The notes: generated by a model not told the origin, from the sequence alone. A stretch of 64,000 bases of DNA from Paraburkholderia phenoliruptrix (GCF_019511605.1 NZ_JAEUAV010000013.1:62001-126000), one strand, 5' to 3'; shown: positions 25,660 to 34,675, counted from the stretch's first letter. Made by a program: numbers and translations.

Positions 25660-26046
25660 ATGACGATCGACACACAATCACAGCGCGAACAACATAGTCC
25701 ATTACGCCGCATCATCAGTTCGGTGTCGGCCATTCTGCAAACGCGCCTTGAGCTGATCGGCATTGAGCTTGCCGAAGAAAAGGATCGCCTACTCGGCGTG
25801 CTCTTTCTTGGCCTTGCGGCGATGATGCTGACCACCATGGCTCTCATCGCACTCACCGCGCTCGTCGCCATTGCGTTCTGGGACACCTACCGCTGGCAGG
25901 CGCTTGCGGGAATCACGCTCGTTTATGCGATTGCGGGACTGGTGTGCGCGCTCAAGGCGCGCAGCGGCCTGCGCACTGCGCCGATGGTTTTCGAGGCCAC
26001 CATCGCCGAATTCGAGAAAGACCGCGACGTGTTTCGCAGACCGTAA
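25660..26046 (+). CDS. Phage-holin-like family membrane protein (YqjE)
   Basis: This 128-residue protein has an N-terminal amphipathic part (LQTRLELIGIELAEEKDRL, typical of YqjE) and two membrane segments at about 45-70 and 78-98. It belongs to the holin superfamily III-type group that accompanies YqjD in many proteobacteria. It is not phage-derived here, since no phage genes are near. Its biochemical role is unknown. It lies 137 bp after the DUF883 gene. Confidence 0.82.
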   Translation: MTIDTQSQREQHSPLRRIISSVSAILQTRLELIGIELAEEKDRLLGVLFLGLAAMMLTTMALIALTALVAIAFWDTYRWQALAGITLVYAIAGLVCALKARSGLRTAPMVFEATIAEFEKDRDVFRRP

Positions 26047-26184
26047 CGCGGTGAATACGCATAGCGCGACGAGTTGCCGCGCGGCTCATGCAGCGGTGCG
26101 GACCGCAAACATTGTGCCGCGATGCCGCGAGGTCTCACGAGCCGTTCGTACTGCTGTTTCTGCTCTCTCACTGCCCCACACGCC

Positions 26185-26649
26185 ATGAGCCAAAGCTACT
26201 CGAATACCGCATACCGTAACAAGCGCCAGCCGGCGCGAGACCTGAGCGCACCGCAACTGCGAGCACTGCGCAAGGAACTGTTGCTCGTGCGCGCGGACGT
26301 CGAACGCATGGAATTCGCGCAGGCGACGATGGAACTGCGCGAGGCCGTCACGCACTTCAGCTGGCTCAAGTTCATCGTGCCCGGGTTCGGCGGACTGCGT
26401 ATGGGCAGCGGCGCGAAAACCAGCTTTCTGAACGCCGGGACGATCGGCGCTCTTCTCAAGCAATACCCGCTCATCAGTTCTCTCGCTTCACTGGTGCTTG
26501 CTAAACCGCTGCGTGCCACGGTCGCAGCCGGTGCGAAACCGGCACTGAAGTGGGGCAGCCTTGCGTTCGCCGCGTGGGAAGCGTATCGGGTGTGGCAGCA
26601 GATCAAGGGCGCCTCGCGCGCTACCGTCGACTCGCCCGACCAGGGTTGA
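26185..26649 (+). CDS. DUF3318 (YqjK-position) protein
   Basis: The protein has 154 residues. The N-terminal part is basic and helical (LSAPQLRALRKELLLVRADVERMEFAQATMELREAV), and the rest has one or two weakly hydrophobic stretches ending with WEAYRVWQQIKG. I recognise it as the DUF3318-type protein found third after YqjD and YqjE in Burkholderiales. Function is unknown; a membrane or stress role is inferred from its neighbours. It converges on the pilin operon, 31 bp away. Confidence 0.75.
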   Translation: MSQSYSNTAYRNKRQPARDLSAPQLRALRKELLLVRADVERMEFAQATMELREAVTHFSWLKFIVPGFGGLRMGSGAKTSFLNAGTIGALLKQYPLISSLASLVLAKPLRATVAAGAKPALKWGSLAFAAWEAYRVWQQIKGASRATVDSPDQG

Positions 26650-26680
26650 AGTTGCCTCAGGCGGTCGATCACGGTACGCG

Positions 26681-27112
26681 TTAGCCCGTCCCCCAGCAAT
26701 CCGCGGCGAGCGGCGCCGAACCGTTCGCCCCATTCCTGTTGCTTCGCAACCCGGTCGCGTCGAGAGTGAAGACGCCGCACGGATCGTCTCGCATGGGCCC
26801 AGCGTCGTCCGGGGCCGCTTCGATCGAGTAGCCCCCGTTGGTATCGTCGGCCGGCAACACGCGCAGGTGATACACAGCCGTGCCCGATTGCGGCGCCCGG
26901 TCGAAGCCCGGCGGCAGCGCCACAGTGCCGGTGCTTGCCGCGCCTTCGACGAATTGAGCTGCCCTCATGAGCGCCGATGCCGCGTCGACCCTGTGAGTTC
27001 GCGCGATCTGGTTGCGATACGAAGGCACGGCGAACACGGCCAGTACGGCAACTATCGCGAGCGTGATCACCAGTTCGAGCAAGGTGAATGCGCACAGCTG
27101 CGGCCTTCTCAT
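26681..27112 (-). CDS. pilE: Type IV pilin-like minor pilin PilE
   Basis: This 143-residue prepilin reads MRRPQLCA/FTLLELVITLAIVAVLAVF. The leader is cleaved by PilD before Phe9, and E13 is the conserved Glu+5. The residue before cleavage is Ala instead of the usual Gly. Two Cys near the C-terminus (DDPCGVF and ADCWGTG) can form the D-loop disulphide. It resembles minor pilin PilE, which helps prime pilus assembly. A textbook AGGAGG, partly made of the pilX stop codon, lies 5 nt before ATG 27112. It is the last gene of the fimT-pilV-pilW-pilX-pilE operon. Confidence 0.85.
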   Translation of the reverse strand: MRRPQLCAFTLLELVITLAIVAVLAVFAVPSYRNQIARTHRVDAASALMRAAQFVEGAASTGTVALPPGFDRAPQSGTAVYHLRVLPADDTNGGYSIEAAPDDAGPMRDDPCGVFTLDATGLRSNRNGANGSAPLAADCWGTG

Positions 27113-27121
27113 GTCCACCTC

Positions 27122-27760
27122 CTAAAAAGGCCTTGCAGCGACTCGCCGCCAGTGGCGTTCAACTTTGTCGCCGTCGACCACCAGTTGCATCTGCAGCCAC
27201 ACCTGCGAGTCCCTGTTGTTGCCGAAGCCACGCGCCGTGAGCAGATACGCTCGCGCGTCCTGTCGGCCCGCGAGGCGCCACTCTTCTATCAGGCATTGCG
27301 GCGGGCGCAGCGACCCCGGCCATTGAGCGACTGGCGTCGTGGCCGCGCCTTCAAATACTGCTTCGAGTTTCCATTGCGTCGGCTCGCGGGCAGCAGCCTG
27401 GGCTGCGATCACACCCGTAGCCGTGGATGCGATGGCGTTTCGGGTGCATAAGGTCAACGCCGAATCTGCGGCGTGGAAGGCCTGCAAGTACTCGCGCACA
27501 TTCACCGCGCTGCGCGCCGCTGCGAGCGATGCCTCGAACCACGCGGCCGAGCTCGCGAGGAGCATGGCTGAAATGAGCAGAACGATGGGGAGCACGGCGC
27601 CTTGCTGCTGACGGTGGTGAGGTGCTCGGTGGTGCTTGTGGTGGTGCTGATGTTTGTGTGGCGCGGCGGATGCGACCGCTCCGCCAGCACCTTGCGATTG
27701 ATAGCTCCAACAAGCCTCGCCGCCGCAGCAGCACCCTGCCCTGCTTTGTCTTACCGTCAC
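27122..27760 (-). CDS. pilX: Type IV pilus assembly protein PilX
   Basis: The hydrophobic start GAVLPIVLLISAMLLASSAAWFE and the following helix with YLQAFHAADSAL are typical of PilX-type minor pilins, which lack a standard prepilin Glu+5. The best start is GTG 27760, whose GTGA overlaps the pilW stop. That start gives 212 residues with an unusual 50-residue lead containing the His-rich run HKHQHHHKHHRAPHH. No closer start codon exists in the frame before the hydrophobic segment. PilX works with PilE, PilV and PilW at the pilus tip. Confidence 0.75.
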   Translation of the reverse strand: MTVRQSRAGCCCGGEACWSYQSQGAGGAVASAAPHKHQHHHKHHRAPHHRQQQGAVLPIVLLISAMLLASSAAWFEASLAAARSAVNVREYLQAFHAADSALTLCTRNAIASTATGVIAAQAAAREPTQWKLEAVFEGAATTPVAQWPGSLRPPQCLIEEWRLAGRQDARAYLLTARGFGNNRDSQVWLQMQLVVDGDKVERHWRRVAARPF

Positions 27761-28569
27761 AAACCGCCCTCCGCATGGTTGCGCAGCGCGACGCGCCGCC
27801 AGAACGCCTGCCGCGGCCGCGAATCGGTCGCAACGCCAGCTACGCCGTCGCAGTCGGTATAGCGTGAGTGCTGCCGCTGCGGCGCACCTCGCACGAGTAC
27901 GCACAGGTCGACTGCGACGACCGTCGACCATTGATCCGCTATCACCGCCGACGCGTCCACGGCACTCGCCGCGCCCGCGAGCCAGTATCTGATGCGCAAG
28001 CGTTCCACGCCTTCGACCAGTGGCTGCGCGGAGCCCGTCTTGCCGTTTCCTTCGCAATAAAGCTCGGGCTCACCGGTCGAGCTACTCGGCTTCGCATAGA
28101 AGCGATTGACTACCGGCACGCCGCGATCGCCAAGCGCGGCGCTAGTGCCCGTCACAGCCTGGCCGAGGCAGTCCGTTGTCTGTCCGGTGGACGACGGCCA
28201 CGTCGACACACTGTCACCGACATAGCGCACCGCGACGCCGTCTGATTTGCCAGTCAATGTTTCGCACGTCAAACGGCTGTCGTCGGTGCCCGCGGGATGG
28301 CCGCCCGAACAACCGAACAGTGGCGCGGGCGCGCGATATTGCGCGACGCCGGCCGGCACGAAGCCCGCCATCTGCAACTGCTGCCCGATCACGGTCAGCG
28401 CGGCCAAGCCCGCGTCGCGCATACGCAATGCATTGTTAGCGTTGTCGAACGCCGTGCGCTGCGTCGAATAAAGCGAGACGACGCCTGCGGTCACCACGAG
28501 TCCGAGCGCCACCGCGATCACGAACTCAATGAGCGTATGGCCGCGTCCATCACGCACGGGCAACATCAT
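27757..28569 (-). CDS. pilW: Type IV pilus assembly protein PilW
   Basis: This 270-residue prepilin has leader MMLPVRDGRG cut before HTLIEFVIAVALGLVVTAGV; Glu15 is the Glu+5. The remainder follows PilW: LRMRDAGLAALTVIGQQLQMAGF, and paired cysteines (for example FGCSGG with LTCETL). It is a minor pilin of the tip complex. The ATG at 28569 overlaps the pilV stop, and its own stop overlaps the pilX GTG, so translation is coupled through the whole operon. Confidence 0.85.
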   Translation of the reverse strand: MMLPVRDGRGHTLIEFVIAVALGLVVTAGVVSLYSTQRTAFDNANNALRMRDAGLAALTVIGQQLQMAGFVPAGVAQYRAPAPLFGCSGGHPAGTDDSRLTCETLTGKSDGVAVRYVGDSVSTWPSSTGQTTDCLGQAVTGTSAALGDRGVPVVNRFYAKPSSSTGEPELYCEGNGKTGSAQPLVEGVERLRIRYWLAGAASAVDASAVIADQWSTVVAVDLCVLVRGAPQRQHSRYTDCDGVAGVATDSRPRQAFWRRVALRNHAEGGL

Positions 28570-29090
28570 TTGACGAACGCCAGCGCGACACATGACGAGC
28601 CTGCGGGGGCATCCACTCCGCCACAGGGTTCGGGTTTGTCCATCATGTCGTCGGCGCGCGGCATGTTGCGTAACGCCGTCCATGTGACCCGCGCCACCGC
28701 TACGCCTGCAGTACCTGTCACTGACGCGTCGCCTTGCGGCAACAGCGTCGCAGCTCGCGTGCGCCACGCGTTCAAGGCGGAATCGCTGGACGCGGGCGCG
28801 CACGCGGCTTCAACGACGGAATCGGCAATCCACGCGGCGTGCTCGCGCATCGACATGGCTCGTGCCTCGCGTGCCATCCATAGTTGGCCGGCGATCAGCC
28901 CTAGTGCGCTCGCGGCCATTACGGCAACGGCGAGCATCACTTCGATCAGCGAACTGCCGCCGCGCCTTGCGCGAAAGCGATGCGGCCACACGCGCGGCAT
29001 CCTGTCTTTTCCGCACAGCCGCGCCTGCCTCAGCATCTGGCTTTCGCGCGCCTGAGCAAACGCCACGGACCGCCTGATGAGCACGCTCAT
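28566..29090 (-). CDS. pilV: Type IV pilus modification protein PilV
   Basis: The mature part starts at GG/SSLIEVMLAVAVMAASALGLIAGQ, with Glu50 as Glu+5, followed by the PilV-like stretch MSMREHAAWIADSVVEA. ATG 29090 overlaps the fimT stop (ATGA), giving 174 residues but a 45-residue basic leader, which is long for a prepilin. An internal ATG at 29000 would give a 15-residue leader and 144 residues. The overlap favours the upstream start; leader length favours the inner one. It acts as a minor pilin. Confidence 0.8.
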   Translation of the reverse strand: MSVLIRRSVAFAQARESQMLRQARLCGKDRMPRVWPHRFRARRGGSSLIEVMLAVAVMAASALGLIAGQLWMAREARAMSMREHAAWIADSVVEAACAPASSDSALNAWRTRAATLLPQGDASVTGTAGVAVARVTWTALRNMPRADDMMDKPEPCGGVDAPAGSSCVALAFVK

Positions 29091-29653
29091 GACGCTGCTC
29101 CACATGCGCCTTCCACGATGCGCGTACGGCCACCCGCTGCGATACGGATGCAGCGCCGCCATTTATCGCCCTGCGTCGCTTTGGACGGCGTTCGCGGCGC
29201 AATCTCAAAACTGCGGAAAGTACCGATGAGTTGGCCGGCAGGCGGCGTGAACGTCAGATTCGTCTGGACGCCGACGATGCTCACCGCTGCCAGCGAGCCG
29301 TGCGCTCGCAACAGCGTCGACGCGCCGCCGCGCTCGGCGAGAACGGCCCAGCCGCACGACCAGTCGCTGATCGCATTGCCGCACGGTTGCCCGGCGGGCA
29401 GACAGTGCCGCGCGGCGTCCGTTCTGCACACGGTCACGCGAGCACCGCGGCGTAATGCTTCGCTGCGGGCATACGCGAGAGTCGAGACGAGCGCCTTCGC
29501 GCGTGCGTCGACCTGATCGCGCACGCGCCATGCAACGAACGACGGCGTCGCCATCACGAGGATCACCGCGAGCAGCGCGAGCACCACAAGCGTTTCGACG
29601 AGCGTAAAGGCGCCGCACGGCGGCGAAGCGATTGCATGCGGTTTCATCTGCAT
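29087..29653 (-). CDS. fimT: Pseudopilin FimT/GspH
   Basis: This 188-residue prepilin has cleavage site CGA/FTLVETLVVLALLAVILVM (Ala before the cut, Glu+5 present) and the GspH/FimT domain stretches VSTLAYARSEALRRGARVTVC, SDWSCGWAVL and TLLRAHGSL. FimT binds DNA or primes pili in relatives. It heads the minor-pilin operon. Starts at 29653 or 29647 are both possible; AGGG lies at a usable distance only for the second. The 198 bp before it, up to nrdR, hold no gene. Confidence 0.85.
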   Translation of the reverse strand: MQMKPHAIASPPCGAFTLVETLVVLALLAVILVMATPSFVAWRVRDQVDARAKALVSTLAYARSEALRRGARVTVCRTDAARHCLPAGQPCGNAISDWSCGWAVLAERGGASTLLRAHGSLAAVSIVGVQTNLTFTPPAGQLIGTFRSFEIAPRTPSKATQGDKWRRCIRIAAGGRTRIVEGACGAAS

Positions 29654-29851
29654 CCCTGAATGTTTTCGAAGAATGCAGCCAATCTAGCGGCTCGCGAACG
29701 ACTCAACAATCGGCCGAATGGCCAGGTGGCATTCAGACGCTGGCGCGCGCCAGAATTCACGCGACGCAAACAAAGGGAGCGGCAGATGCAGAAAGGTCAG
29801 GCCTCGCGGCAACCAACGACATGTACGAAGCGCGCGCCGGCACGCTTCGGA

Positions 29852-30334
29852 TCAGCGCTTGCGGGAAGGCTTTGGAGGCGAGGAGGCGCGGCGGAACTCT
29901 TCGATCACGTCTTCGAATTCCGAGACGTCTTCGAAGCGCCGGTAAACAGAGGCGAAACGCACGTAGGCGATGGTGTCGAGCGCGCGCAACTCGTTCATCA
30001 CGAGTTCGCCGAGGCGCTCGCTGCGCACTTCGCGCTCGCCGCTGCCGAGCAGCTGATACTCGATGCGGGCGACGGCCGCGTCGATTGCGTCCGCTGCAAC
30101 CGGACGCTTGCGCAGCGCCAGTTGCATGCTCGCGACGATCTTGCGGCGGTCGAATTCCGTGCGACTGCCGTCTTTCTTGACGACAGCCGGCAACGCCAGC
30201 TCGACCCGCTCATACGTCGTGAAACGCTTGTCGCAGGCCGGGCAGCGGCGGCGCCGGCGAATCGTCGCGCCGTCTTCCGAGACACGCGAGTCGACAACCT
30301 GCGTATCGGCGTGACGGCAGAAAGGGCAATGCAT
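29852..30334 (-). CDS. nrdR: Transcriptional repressor NrdR
   Basis: This 160-residue protein has the N-terminal zinc ribbon (C3, C6, C31, C34) with the usual RRRRRCPACDKRFTTYER, then the ATP-cone (LPAVVKKDGSRTEFDRRKI and onward). NrdR senses ATP/dATP and represses ribonucleotide reductase genes. It is 6 bp after glyA on the same strand, a common betaproteobacterial pairing linked to one-carbon and nucleotide supply. Length is standard. Confidence 0.97.
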   Translation of the reverse strand: MHCPFCRHADTQVVDSRVSEDGATIRRRRRCPACDKRFTTYERVELALPAVVKKDGSRTEFDRRKIVASMQLALRKRPVAADAIDAAVARIEYQLLGSGEREVRSERLGELVMNELRALDTIAYVRFASVYRRFEDVSEFEDVIEEFRRASSPPKPSRKR

Positions 30335-30340
30335 GGCGGC

Positions 30341-31588
30341 TTAGCGGTAGACCGGGAAACGCTGCGTCAGCTCGGCAACTTGCCCGCGCACGCGTTCGAT
30401 CGTGGCGGCGTCTTCCGGGTTCTCCAGCACGTCTGCAATCAGGTTGGCCACCTGCTCAGCTTCCTTGACGCCAAAGCCGCGCGTGGTCATGGCCGGCGAG
30501 CCGAGGCGGATACCGCTCGTCACGAACGGCTTCTCCGGGTCGTTCGGAATGGCGTTCTTGTTGACGGTGATATGCGCTGCGCCCAGCGCGGCCTCGGCGG
30601 CCTTGCCGGTGATCTTCTTCGCACGCAGGTCGACCAGCATCACATGACTCTCGGTGCGGCCGGAGACAATGCGCAGACCACGCTTGACGAGCGTCTCGGC
30701 AAGCACGCGTGCATTTTCGACAACCTGCTGCTGGTAGACCTTGAATTCCGGCGACAGCGCTTCCTTGAACGCCACCGCCTTGCCGGCGATCACGTGCATG
30801 AGCGGGCCGCCCTGAATGCCCGGGAAGATTGCCGAGTTGATCTGCTTTTCGAACTCGGCCTTCATCAGGATCACGCCGCCGCGCGGGCCGCGCAGGCTCT
30901 TGTGCGTGGTGGTGGTGACGAAGTCGGCGTGCGGCACGGGGTTCGGATAGACGCCCGCGGCGATCAGGCCGGCGTAGTGCGCCATGTCGACCATGAAGTA
31001 TGCGCCGACCGACTTGGCGATCTTCGACAGACGCTCGAAGTCGATACGCAGAGCAAACGCCGACGCGCCGGCGACGATCAGCTTCGGCTTGTGTTCCTGA
31101 GCGAGCTTTTCGGCAGCGTCGTAATCGATGTCTTCCGCTTCGTTCAGGCCGTAGCTCACCACGTTGAACCACTTGCCCGACATGTTGACCGGCGACCCGT
31201 GAGTCAGGTGGCCGCCGTGCGCGAGGCTCATGCCCATGATCGTGTCGCCGGGCTTGAGCATGGCGAAGAACACGCCCTGGTTTGCCTGCGAGCCGGAGTT
31301 CGGCTGGACATTGGCCGCTTCCGCGCCGAACAGTTGCTTGACCCGGTCGATAGCAAGCTGCTCGGCCACGTCGACATATTCGCAGCCGCCGTAGTAGCGC
31401 TTGCCCGGATACCCTTCGGCGTACTTGTTGGTGAGTTGCGAGCCTTGCGCAGCCATGACAGCCGGGCTCGTGTAGTTCTCCGACGCAATCAGTTCGATGT
31501 GTTCTTCCTGACGGCGGTTTTCCTGCTCGATCACCTTCCAGAGTTCAGGGTCGACGTTGGCGATGGTGCTTTGGGCTCTGTCAAACAT
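30341..31588 (-). CDS. glyA: Serine hydroxymethyltransferase
   Basis: This 415-residue PLP enzyme interconverts serine and glycine while charging tetrahydrofolate with a one-carbon unit. The cofactor lysine lies in VTTTTHKSLRGPRGG (K230); HIELIASENYTSPAV, YPGKRYYGGCEYVD and FPGIQGGPLMHVIA are also typical. The start MFDRAQSTIANVDPELW is standard for Burkholderiales. It is followed directly by nrdR. Confidence 0.98.
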   Translation of the reverse strand: MFDRAQSTIANVDPELWKVIEQENRRQEEHIELIASENYTSPAVMAAQGSQLTNKYAEGYPGKRYYGGCEYVDVAEQLAIDRVKQLFGAEAANVQPNSGSQANQGVFFAMLKPGDTIMGMSLAHGGHLTHGSPVNMSGKWFNVVSYGLNEAEDIDYDAAEKLAQEHKPKLIVAGASAFALRIDFERLSKIAKSVGAYFMVDMAHYAGLIAAGVYPNPVPHADFVTTTTHKSLRGPRGGVILMKAEFEKQINSAIFPGIQGGPLMHVIAGKAVAFKEALSPEFKVYQQQVVENARVLAETLVKRGLRIVSGRTESHVMLVDLRAKKITGKAAEAALGAAHITVNKNAIPNDPEKPFVTSGIRLGSPAMTTRGFGVKEAEQVANLIADVLENPEDAATIERVRGQVAELTQRFPVYR

Positions 31589-32101
31589 ACGGATTCCGTT
31601 GAATGTGTTCAGGTTGACCGGATCTTGCGCCGAATCTTGCGTAGAGGGTACGCGGCGCTGCTGGCGGCTGGGCCAGCCCTGACGTGGCGGGGGGAGAATC
31701 GCCGCACACGCGAGGCAGGCCAGCCACCGTCAGCGCAGATGAATGCGCGCGGATCACGGCTGCCCAGGCGAACGGCAAAACGGCACCCCGCGCTTCACGG
31801 TGGGTTGTTCCACCTTGAACCCGATTGGTTGAATCGGTTCTATCGCCAGTTACGCAGGGATGAGCGCGTTAGTTTATTGGAAGAGGATCGAATAGGCAAC
31901 CGGCTTTGCGCTGCCATGCAGGGCGCCCACCAAGGGGCTTTGGACGGCGGCCGGGGCAAGGCCGAACCGTCCCGCGCAGGCCCGCCGGCCGGAGCTTGCG
32001 CGCGCCTTGCGACGCGGCTTCTGCGACTCGTGCATCCTTGCCGCAGCGCCGCATTGGAAGTAGGCTTGGGACCTTTCTCTCCTACCGACCAGGGAACTGC
32101 A
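31589..32101. other. Divergent spacer between glyA and the SDR gene
   Basis: This 513 bp spacer has no supported gene. It holds a 13-base palindrome, GGCTGGGCCAGCC (31666-31678), and the near-direct repeat GATCTTGCG/AATCTTGCG within the glyA leader. I looked for glycine and S-adenosylhomocysteine riboswitch cores and could not identify one by eye. Confidence 0.4.
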
Positions 32102-32848
32102 ATGATCGTGTTCGTCACCGGGGCGTCCGCAGGATTCGGCGCCGCCATCGCTCGTGCCTTCGTAAAGGGCGGCCACCGCGTGGTCGCCACCGCACGCCGC
32201 AAAGACCGTCTGCAAGCGCTTGCCGACGAGCTGGGCGACGCGCTTTTGCCGTACGAACTGGACGTGCGCGACCGCGCGGCCGTGGAAGCGGTCCCGGCAG
32301 CCTTGCCCGCGGAATTCGCCGCCATCGACGTGCTGGTCAACAATGCGGGCCTCGCGCTCGGCGTGGAGCCCGCTCACAAGGCAAGCCTCGACGAATGGCA
32401 GACCATGATCGCAACGAACTGCACCGGCCTCGTTCAGGTCACGCATGTGCTGTTGCGCGGCATGGTGGAGCGCAACCGCGGCCATATCTTCAATCTCGGC
32501 TCGGTGGCCGGGCATTGGCCCTACCCCGGCGGCAACGTCTACGGCGCGACCAAGGCTTTTGTGCGGCAGTTCAGCCTGAACCTGCGTGCCGACCTGGCCG
32601 GCACCGCGTTGCGCGTGACCGACATCGAACCGGGGCTGTGCGGCGGCACGGAGTTCTCGAACGTGCGCTATCGCGGCGACGACGAAAAGGCGGGCAAAGT
32701 TTACGAAAACGTGCAGCCGCTCACGGCCGAGGACATCGCCGATTCGATCTACTGGATCGCCACGCGCCCGGCTCACGTCAACATCAACACGATCGAACTG
32801 ATGCCGGTCGCGCAATCGTTCGCCGGTTTGAGCGTTCATCGCGGCTAA
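32102..32848 (+). CDS. SDR-family oxidoreductase (YdfG-like 3-hydroxy acid dehydrogenase)
   Basis: This 248-residue classical short-chain dehydrogenase has the cofactor loop TGASAGFG (6-13) followed by an Arg-rich patch (TARRKDRL), which suggests NADP. The catalytic set is S134 (GSVAG), Y147 and K151 (YGATK). IFNLGSVAGHWPYPGGNVYGATKAF and IEPGLCGGTEFSNVRY match the E. coli YdfG group, which oxidises L-allo-threonine, serine and other 3-hydroxy acids and reduces malonic semialdehyde. Being next to glyA, serine metabolism is possible but unproven. It is a single gene. Confidence 0.88.
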   Translation: MIVFVTGASAGFGAAIARAFVKGGHRVVATARRKDRLQALADELGDALLPYELDVRDRAAVEAVPAALPAEFAAIDVLVNNAGLALGVEPAHKASLDEWQTMIATNCTGLVQVTHVLLRGMVERNRGHIFNLGSVAGHWPYPGGNVYGATKAFVRQFSLNLRADLAGTALRVTDIEPGLCGGTEFSNVRYRGDDEKAGKVYENVQPLTAEDIADSIYWIATRPAHVNINTIELMPVAQSFAGLSVHRG

Positions 32849-32915
32849 AGCCCGCCCGGGCGCGCGCACATCTTGAAACAGACCTCGCGTTGTGCGTTCC
32901 GGTAAAATGCGCCGC

Positions 32916-33383
32916 ATGAATATGACGACAAGCCAGCCCGGCACGGAAATCGGCCACACGTGGGACATCCGCGTGTATTACGAAGATACCGACGCCGGGG
33001 GCATCGTGTTTTACGCGAACTACCTGAAGTTTTTTGAACGGGCGCGCACCGAATGGCTGCGCGCCTGCGGGATCGAACAGAACCGGCTCGCCGACGAAAC
33101 GGGCGCAATCTTCATTGTCCGCAGCACGGCTGTCGACTATCGTGCGCCCGCGCGTCTTGACGATATTGTCAAAGTGGTCAGCCGCATCGAGCGCCTCGGC
33201 AAAGCGTCCGTCGACTTCGCGCAGGAAGCCTGGCGCGGCGGCACGCTGCTTGCTACCGGCTCGATCCGGATCGGCTGCGTAGCGCGCACGGGGTTGCGCC
33301 CCGCGCCGATTCCGCCGCCGGTGCTCGCCGCCTTGCGGCGCGGACCGGGCGCGAGCGGCGGCGTGTCAACGAACCCAGGCTGA
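32916..33383 (+). CDS. ybgC: Tol-Pal-associated acyl-CoA thioesterase YbgC
   Basis: This hotdog-fold thioesterase of about 155 residues has the 4HBT active-site stretch YYEDTDAGGIVFYANYLKFFERARTEWL (shown here only for its conserved Asp and Tyr positions, about 22-30). It hydrolyses acyl-CoAs and leads the tol-pal cluster in many bacteria. ATGs at 32907, 32916 and 32922 are in frame. TAAAAT at 32903-32908 looks like a -10, placing transcription start at about 32915, so 32916 with a leaderless mRNA is my choice. The C-terminal 25 residues are Pro/Gly-rich and variable. Confidence 0.9.
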   Translation: MNMTTSQPGTEIGHTWDIRVYYEDTDAGGIVFYANYLKFFERARTEWLRACGIEQNRLADETGAIFIVRSTAVDYRAPARLDDIVKVVSRIERLGKASVDFAQEAWRGGTLLATGSIRIGCVARTGLRPAPIPPPVLAALRRGPGASGGVSTNPG

Positions 33384-33540
33384 CTCCCGTTGTTACGGGG
33401 CCAGTGAATTCGCATCGATCAAGCAGCACCAAGCATGGTTCGGCTTGCAGTACAGCCGATGCTTCCGTTTTGCTCACGGCAAGCTTCGTGTGGCCTTGCA
33501 AAGCCGGACGCCCCCTTTCGGGACGTTAAAACGAACCTTT

Positions 33541-34218
33541 ATGAACACTACACAAGATCTGTCGATCGTTTCTCTCGTACTCAATGCGAGCCTGCTGGCG
33601 CAGGCCGTCATGGCGCTCCTGCTGTTGTTGTCCCTGTTGTCGTGGACTTTCATCTTCCGCAAGTGGTTTGCGATCCGCCGCGCCCGCGCGCAAACTGAGC
33701 GTTTCGAACGCGATTTCTGGTCGGGCGGCGACTTGCAGGCGCTTTATCAGAGCGCGGCCAATAACCGCCACACCATCGGCGCGCTGGAGCGTATTTTCGA
33801 ATCCGGCATGCGCGAATTCCTCAAAGGCAAGGAAAAACGACTGAACGACCCGGGCGCGATTCTCGACGGCGCCCGCCGTGCAATGCGTGCGGCGTTCCAG
33901 CGTGAAATGGACGTGCTTGAAGCGAACCTGGCGTTTCTCGCGTCGGTGGGTTCGGTAAGCCCGTATATCGGTCTGTTCGGTACCGTGTGGGGCATCATGA
34001 ATGCGTTTCGCGGACTCGCCAACGTGCAGCAGGCAACCTTGGCGAACGTCGCACCAGGTATTGCCGAGGCGCTGACCGCCACCGCCATCGGCCTGTTCGC
34101 CGCGATCCCGGCCGTGGTCGCGTACAACCGCTACGCGCACGACATCGACCGTCTGGCGATCCGCTTCGAGACCTTCATCGAAGAGTTCTCGAACATCCTG
34201 CAGCGCCAGGCGCACTAA
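33541..34218 (+). CDS. tolQ: Tol-Pal proton-channel subunit TolQ
   Basis: This 225-residue protein has three membrane helices (about 15-38, 133-160 and 170-195). ANLAFLASVGSVSPYIGLFGTVWGIM and ALTATAIGLFAAIPAVVAYN are the conserved ExbB/MotA/TolQ core. With TolR it uses the proton gradient to energise TolA for outer-membrane constriction during division. tolR follows after 10 bp. The 157 bp before it hold no gene; a ribosome site is not obvious. Confidence 0.97.
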   Translation: MNTTQDLSIVSLVLNASLLAQAVMALLLLLSLLSWTFIFRKWFAIRRARAQTERFERDFWSGGDLQALYQSAANNRHTIGALERIFESGMREFLKGKEKRLNDPGAILDGARRAMRAAFQREMDVLEANLAFLASVGSVSPYIGLFGTVWGIMNAFRGLANVQQATLANVAPGIAEALTATAIGLFAAIPAVVAYNRYAHDIDRLAIRFETFIEEFSNILQRQAH

Positions 34219-34228
34219 GGAGTCCACG

Positions 34229-34675
34229 ATGGCAGGCTCTCGCTCCTCCAGCATGCGCGGCGGCCGCTCGCGCCGCGCAATGTCCGACATCAACGTCGTG
34301 CCGTATATCGACGTGATGCTCGTGCTGCTCGTCATCTTCATGGTGACCGCGCCGCTCGTCGCGCCGTCCATCGTCAATCTGCCGACCGTCGGCGGCGCGG
34401 CGCCGCAGCAGCAAACTCCGCCGGTGATCGTCAACATTCGCGCGGACGGCAACATGAGCGTCAAGTACAAAGACGACTCCGGCGCGCAACAGCAGGAGGA
34501 CATGACGAAAGCCGGCCTCAACGGCTTTATCGCCGATCGCGCGCAGTCGCATCCCGATCAACCCGTCGTGATCGCAGCCGACAAAACCGTGAAATATGAA
34601 GCCGTGATGAACGTGATGTCCGAGCTGAAGGCTCAGGGCGTCAAACGCGTTGGACTGCTCGTCAAATCGCAATGA
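34229..34675 (+). CDS. tolR: Tol-Pal proton-channel subunit TolR
   Basis: This 148-residue protein has one membrane helix with its essential Asp in VVPYIDVMLVLLVIFMV (about residues 25-42), followed by the ExbD-type periplasmic domain. AAGGAG precedes the ATG. Its stop overlaps the tolA ATG (ATGA). It is the plug/stator of the TolQR motor. No oddities. Confidence 0.97.
   Translation: MAGSRSSSMRGGRSRRAMSDINVVPYIDVMLVLLVIFMVTAPLVAPSIVNLPTVGGAAPQQQTPPVIVNIRADGNMSVKYKDDSGAQQQEDMTKAGLNGFIADRAQSHPDQPVVIAADKTVKYEAVMNVMSELKAQGVKRVGLLVKSQ

Noticed and set aside
25660..26046. Prophage holin
   Set aside because: The holin-like family protein lies in the conserved YqjD/YqjE pair and there are no other phage genes nearby.
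31589..31780. Glycine or SAH riboswitch before glyA
   Set aside because: No recognisable conserved core by eye; only a short palindrome was found.
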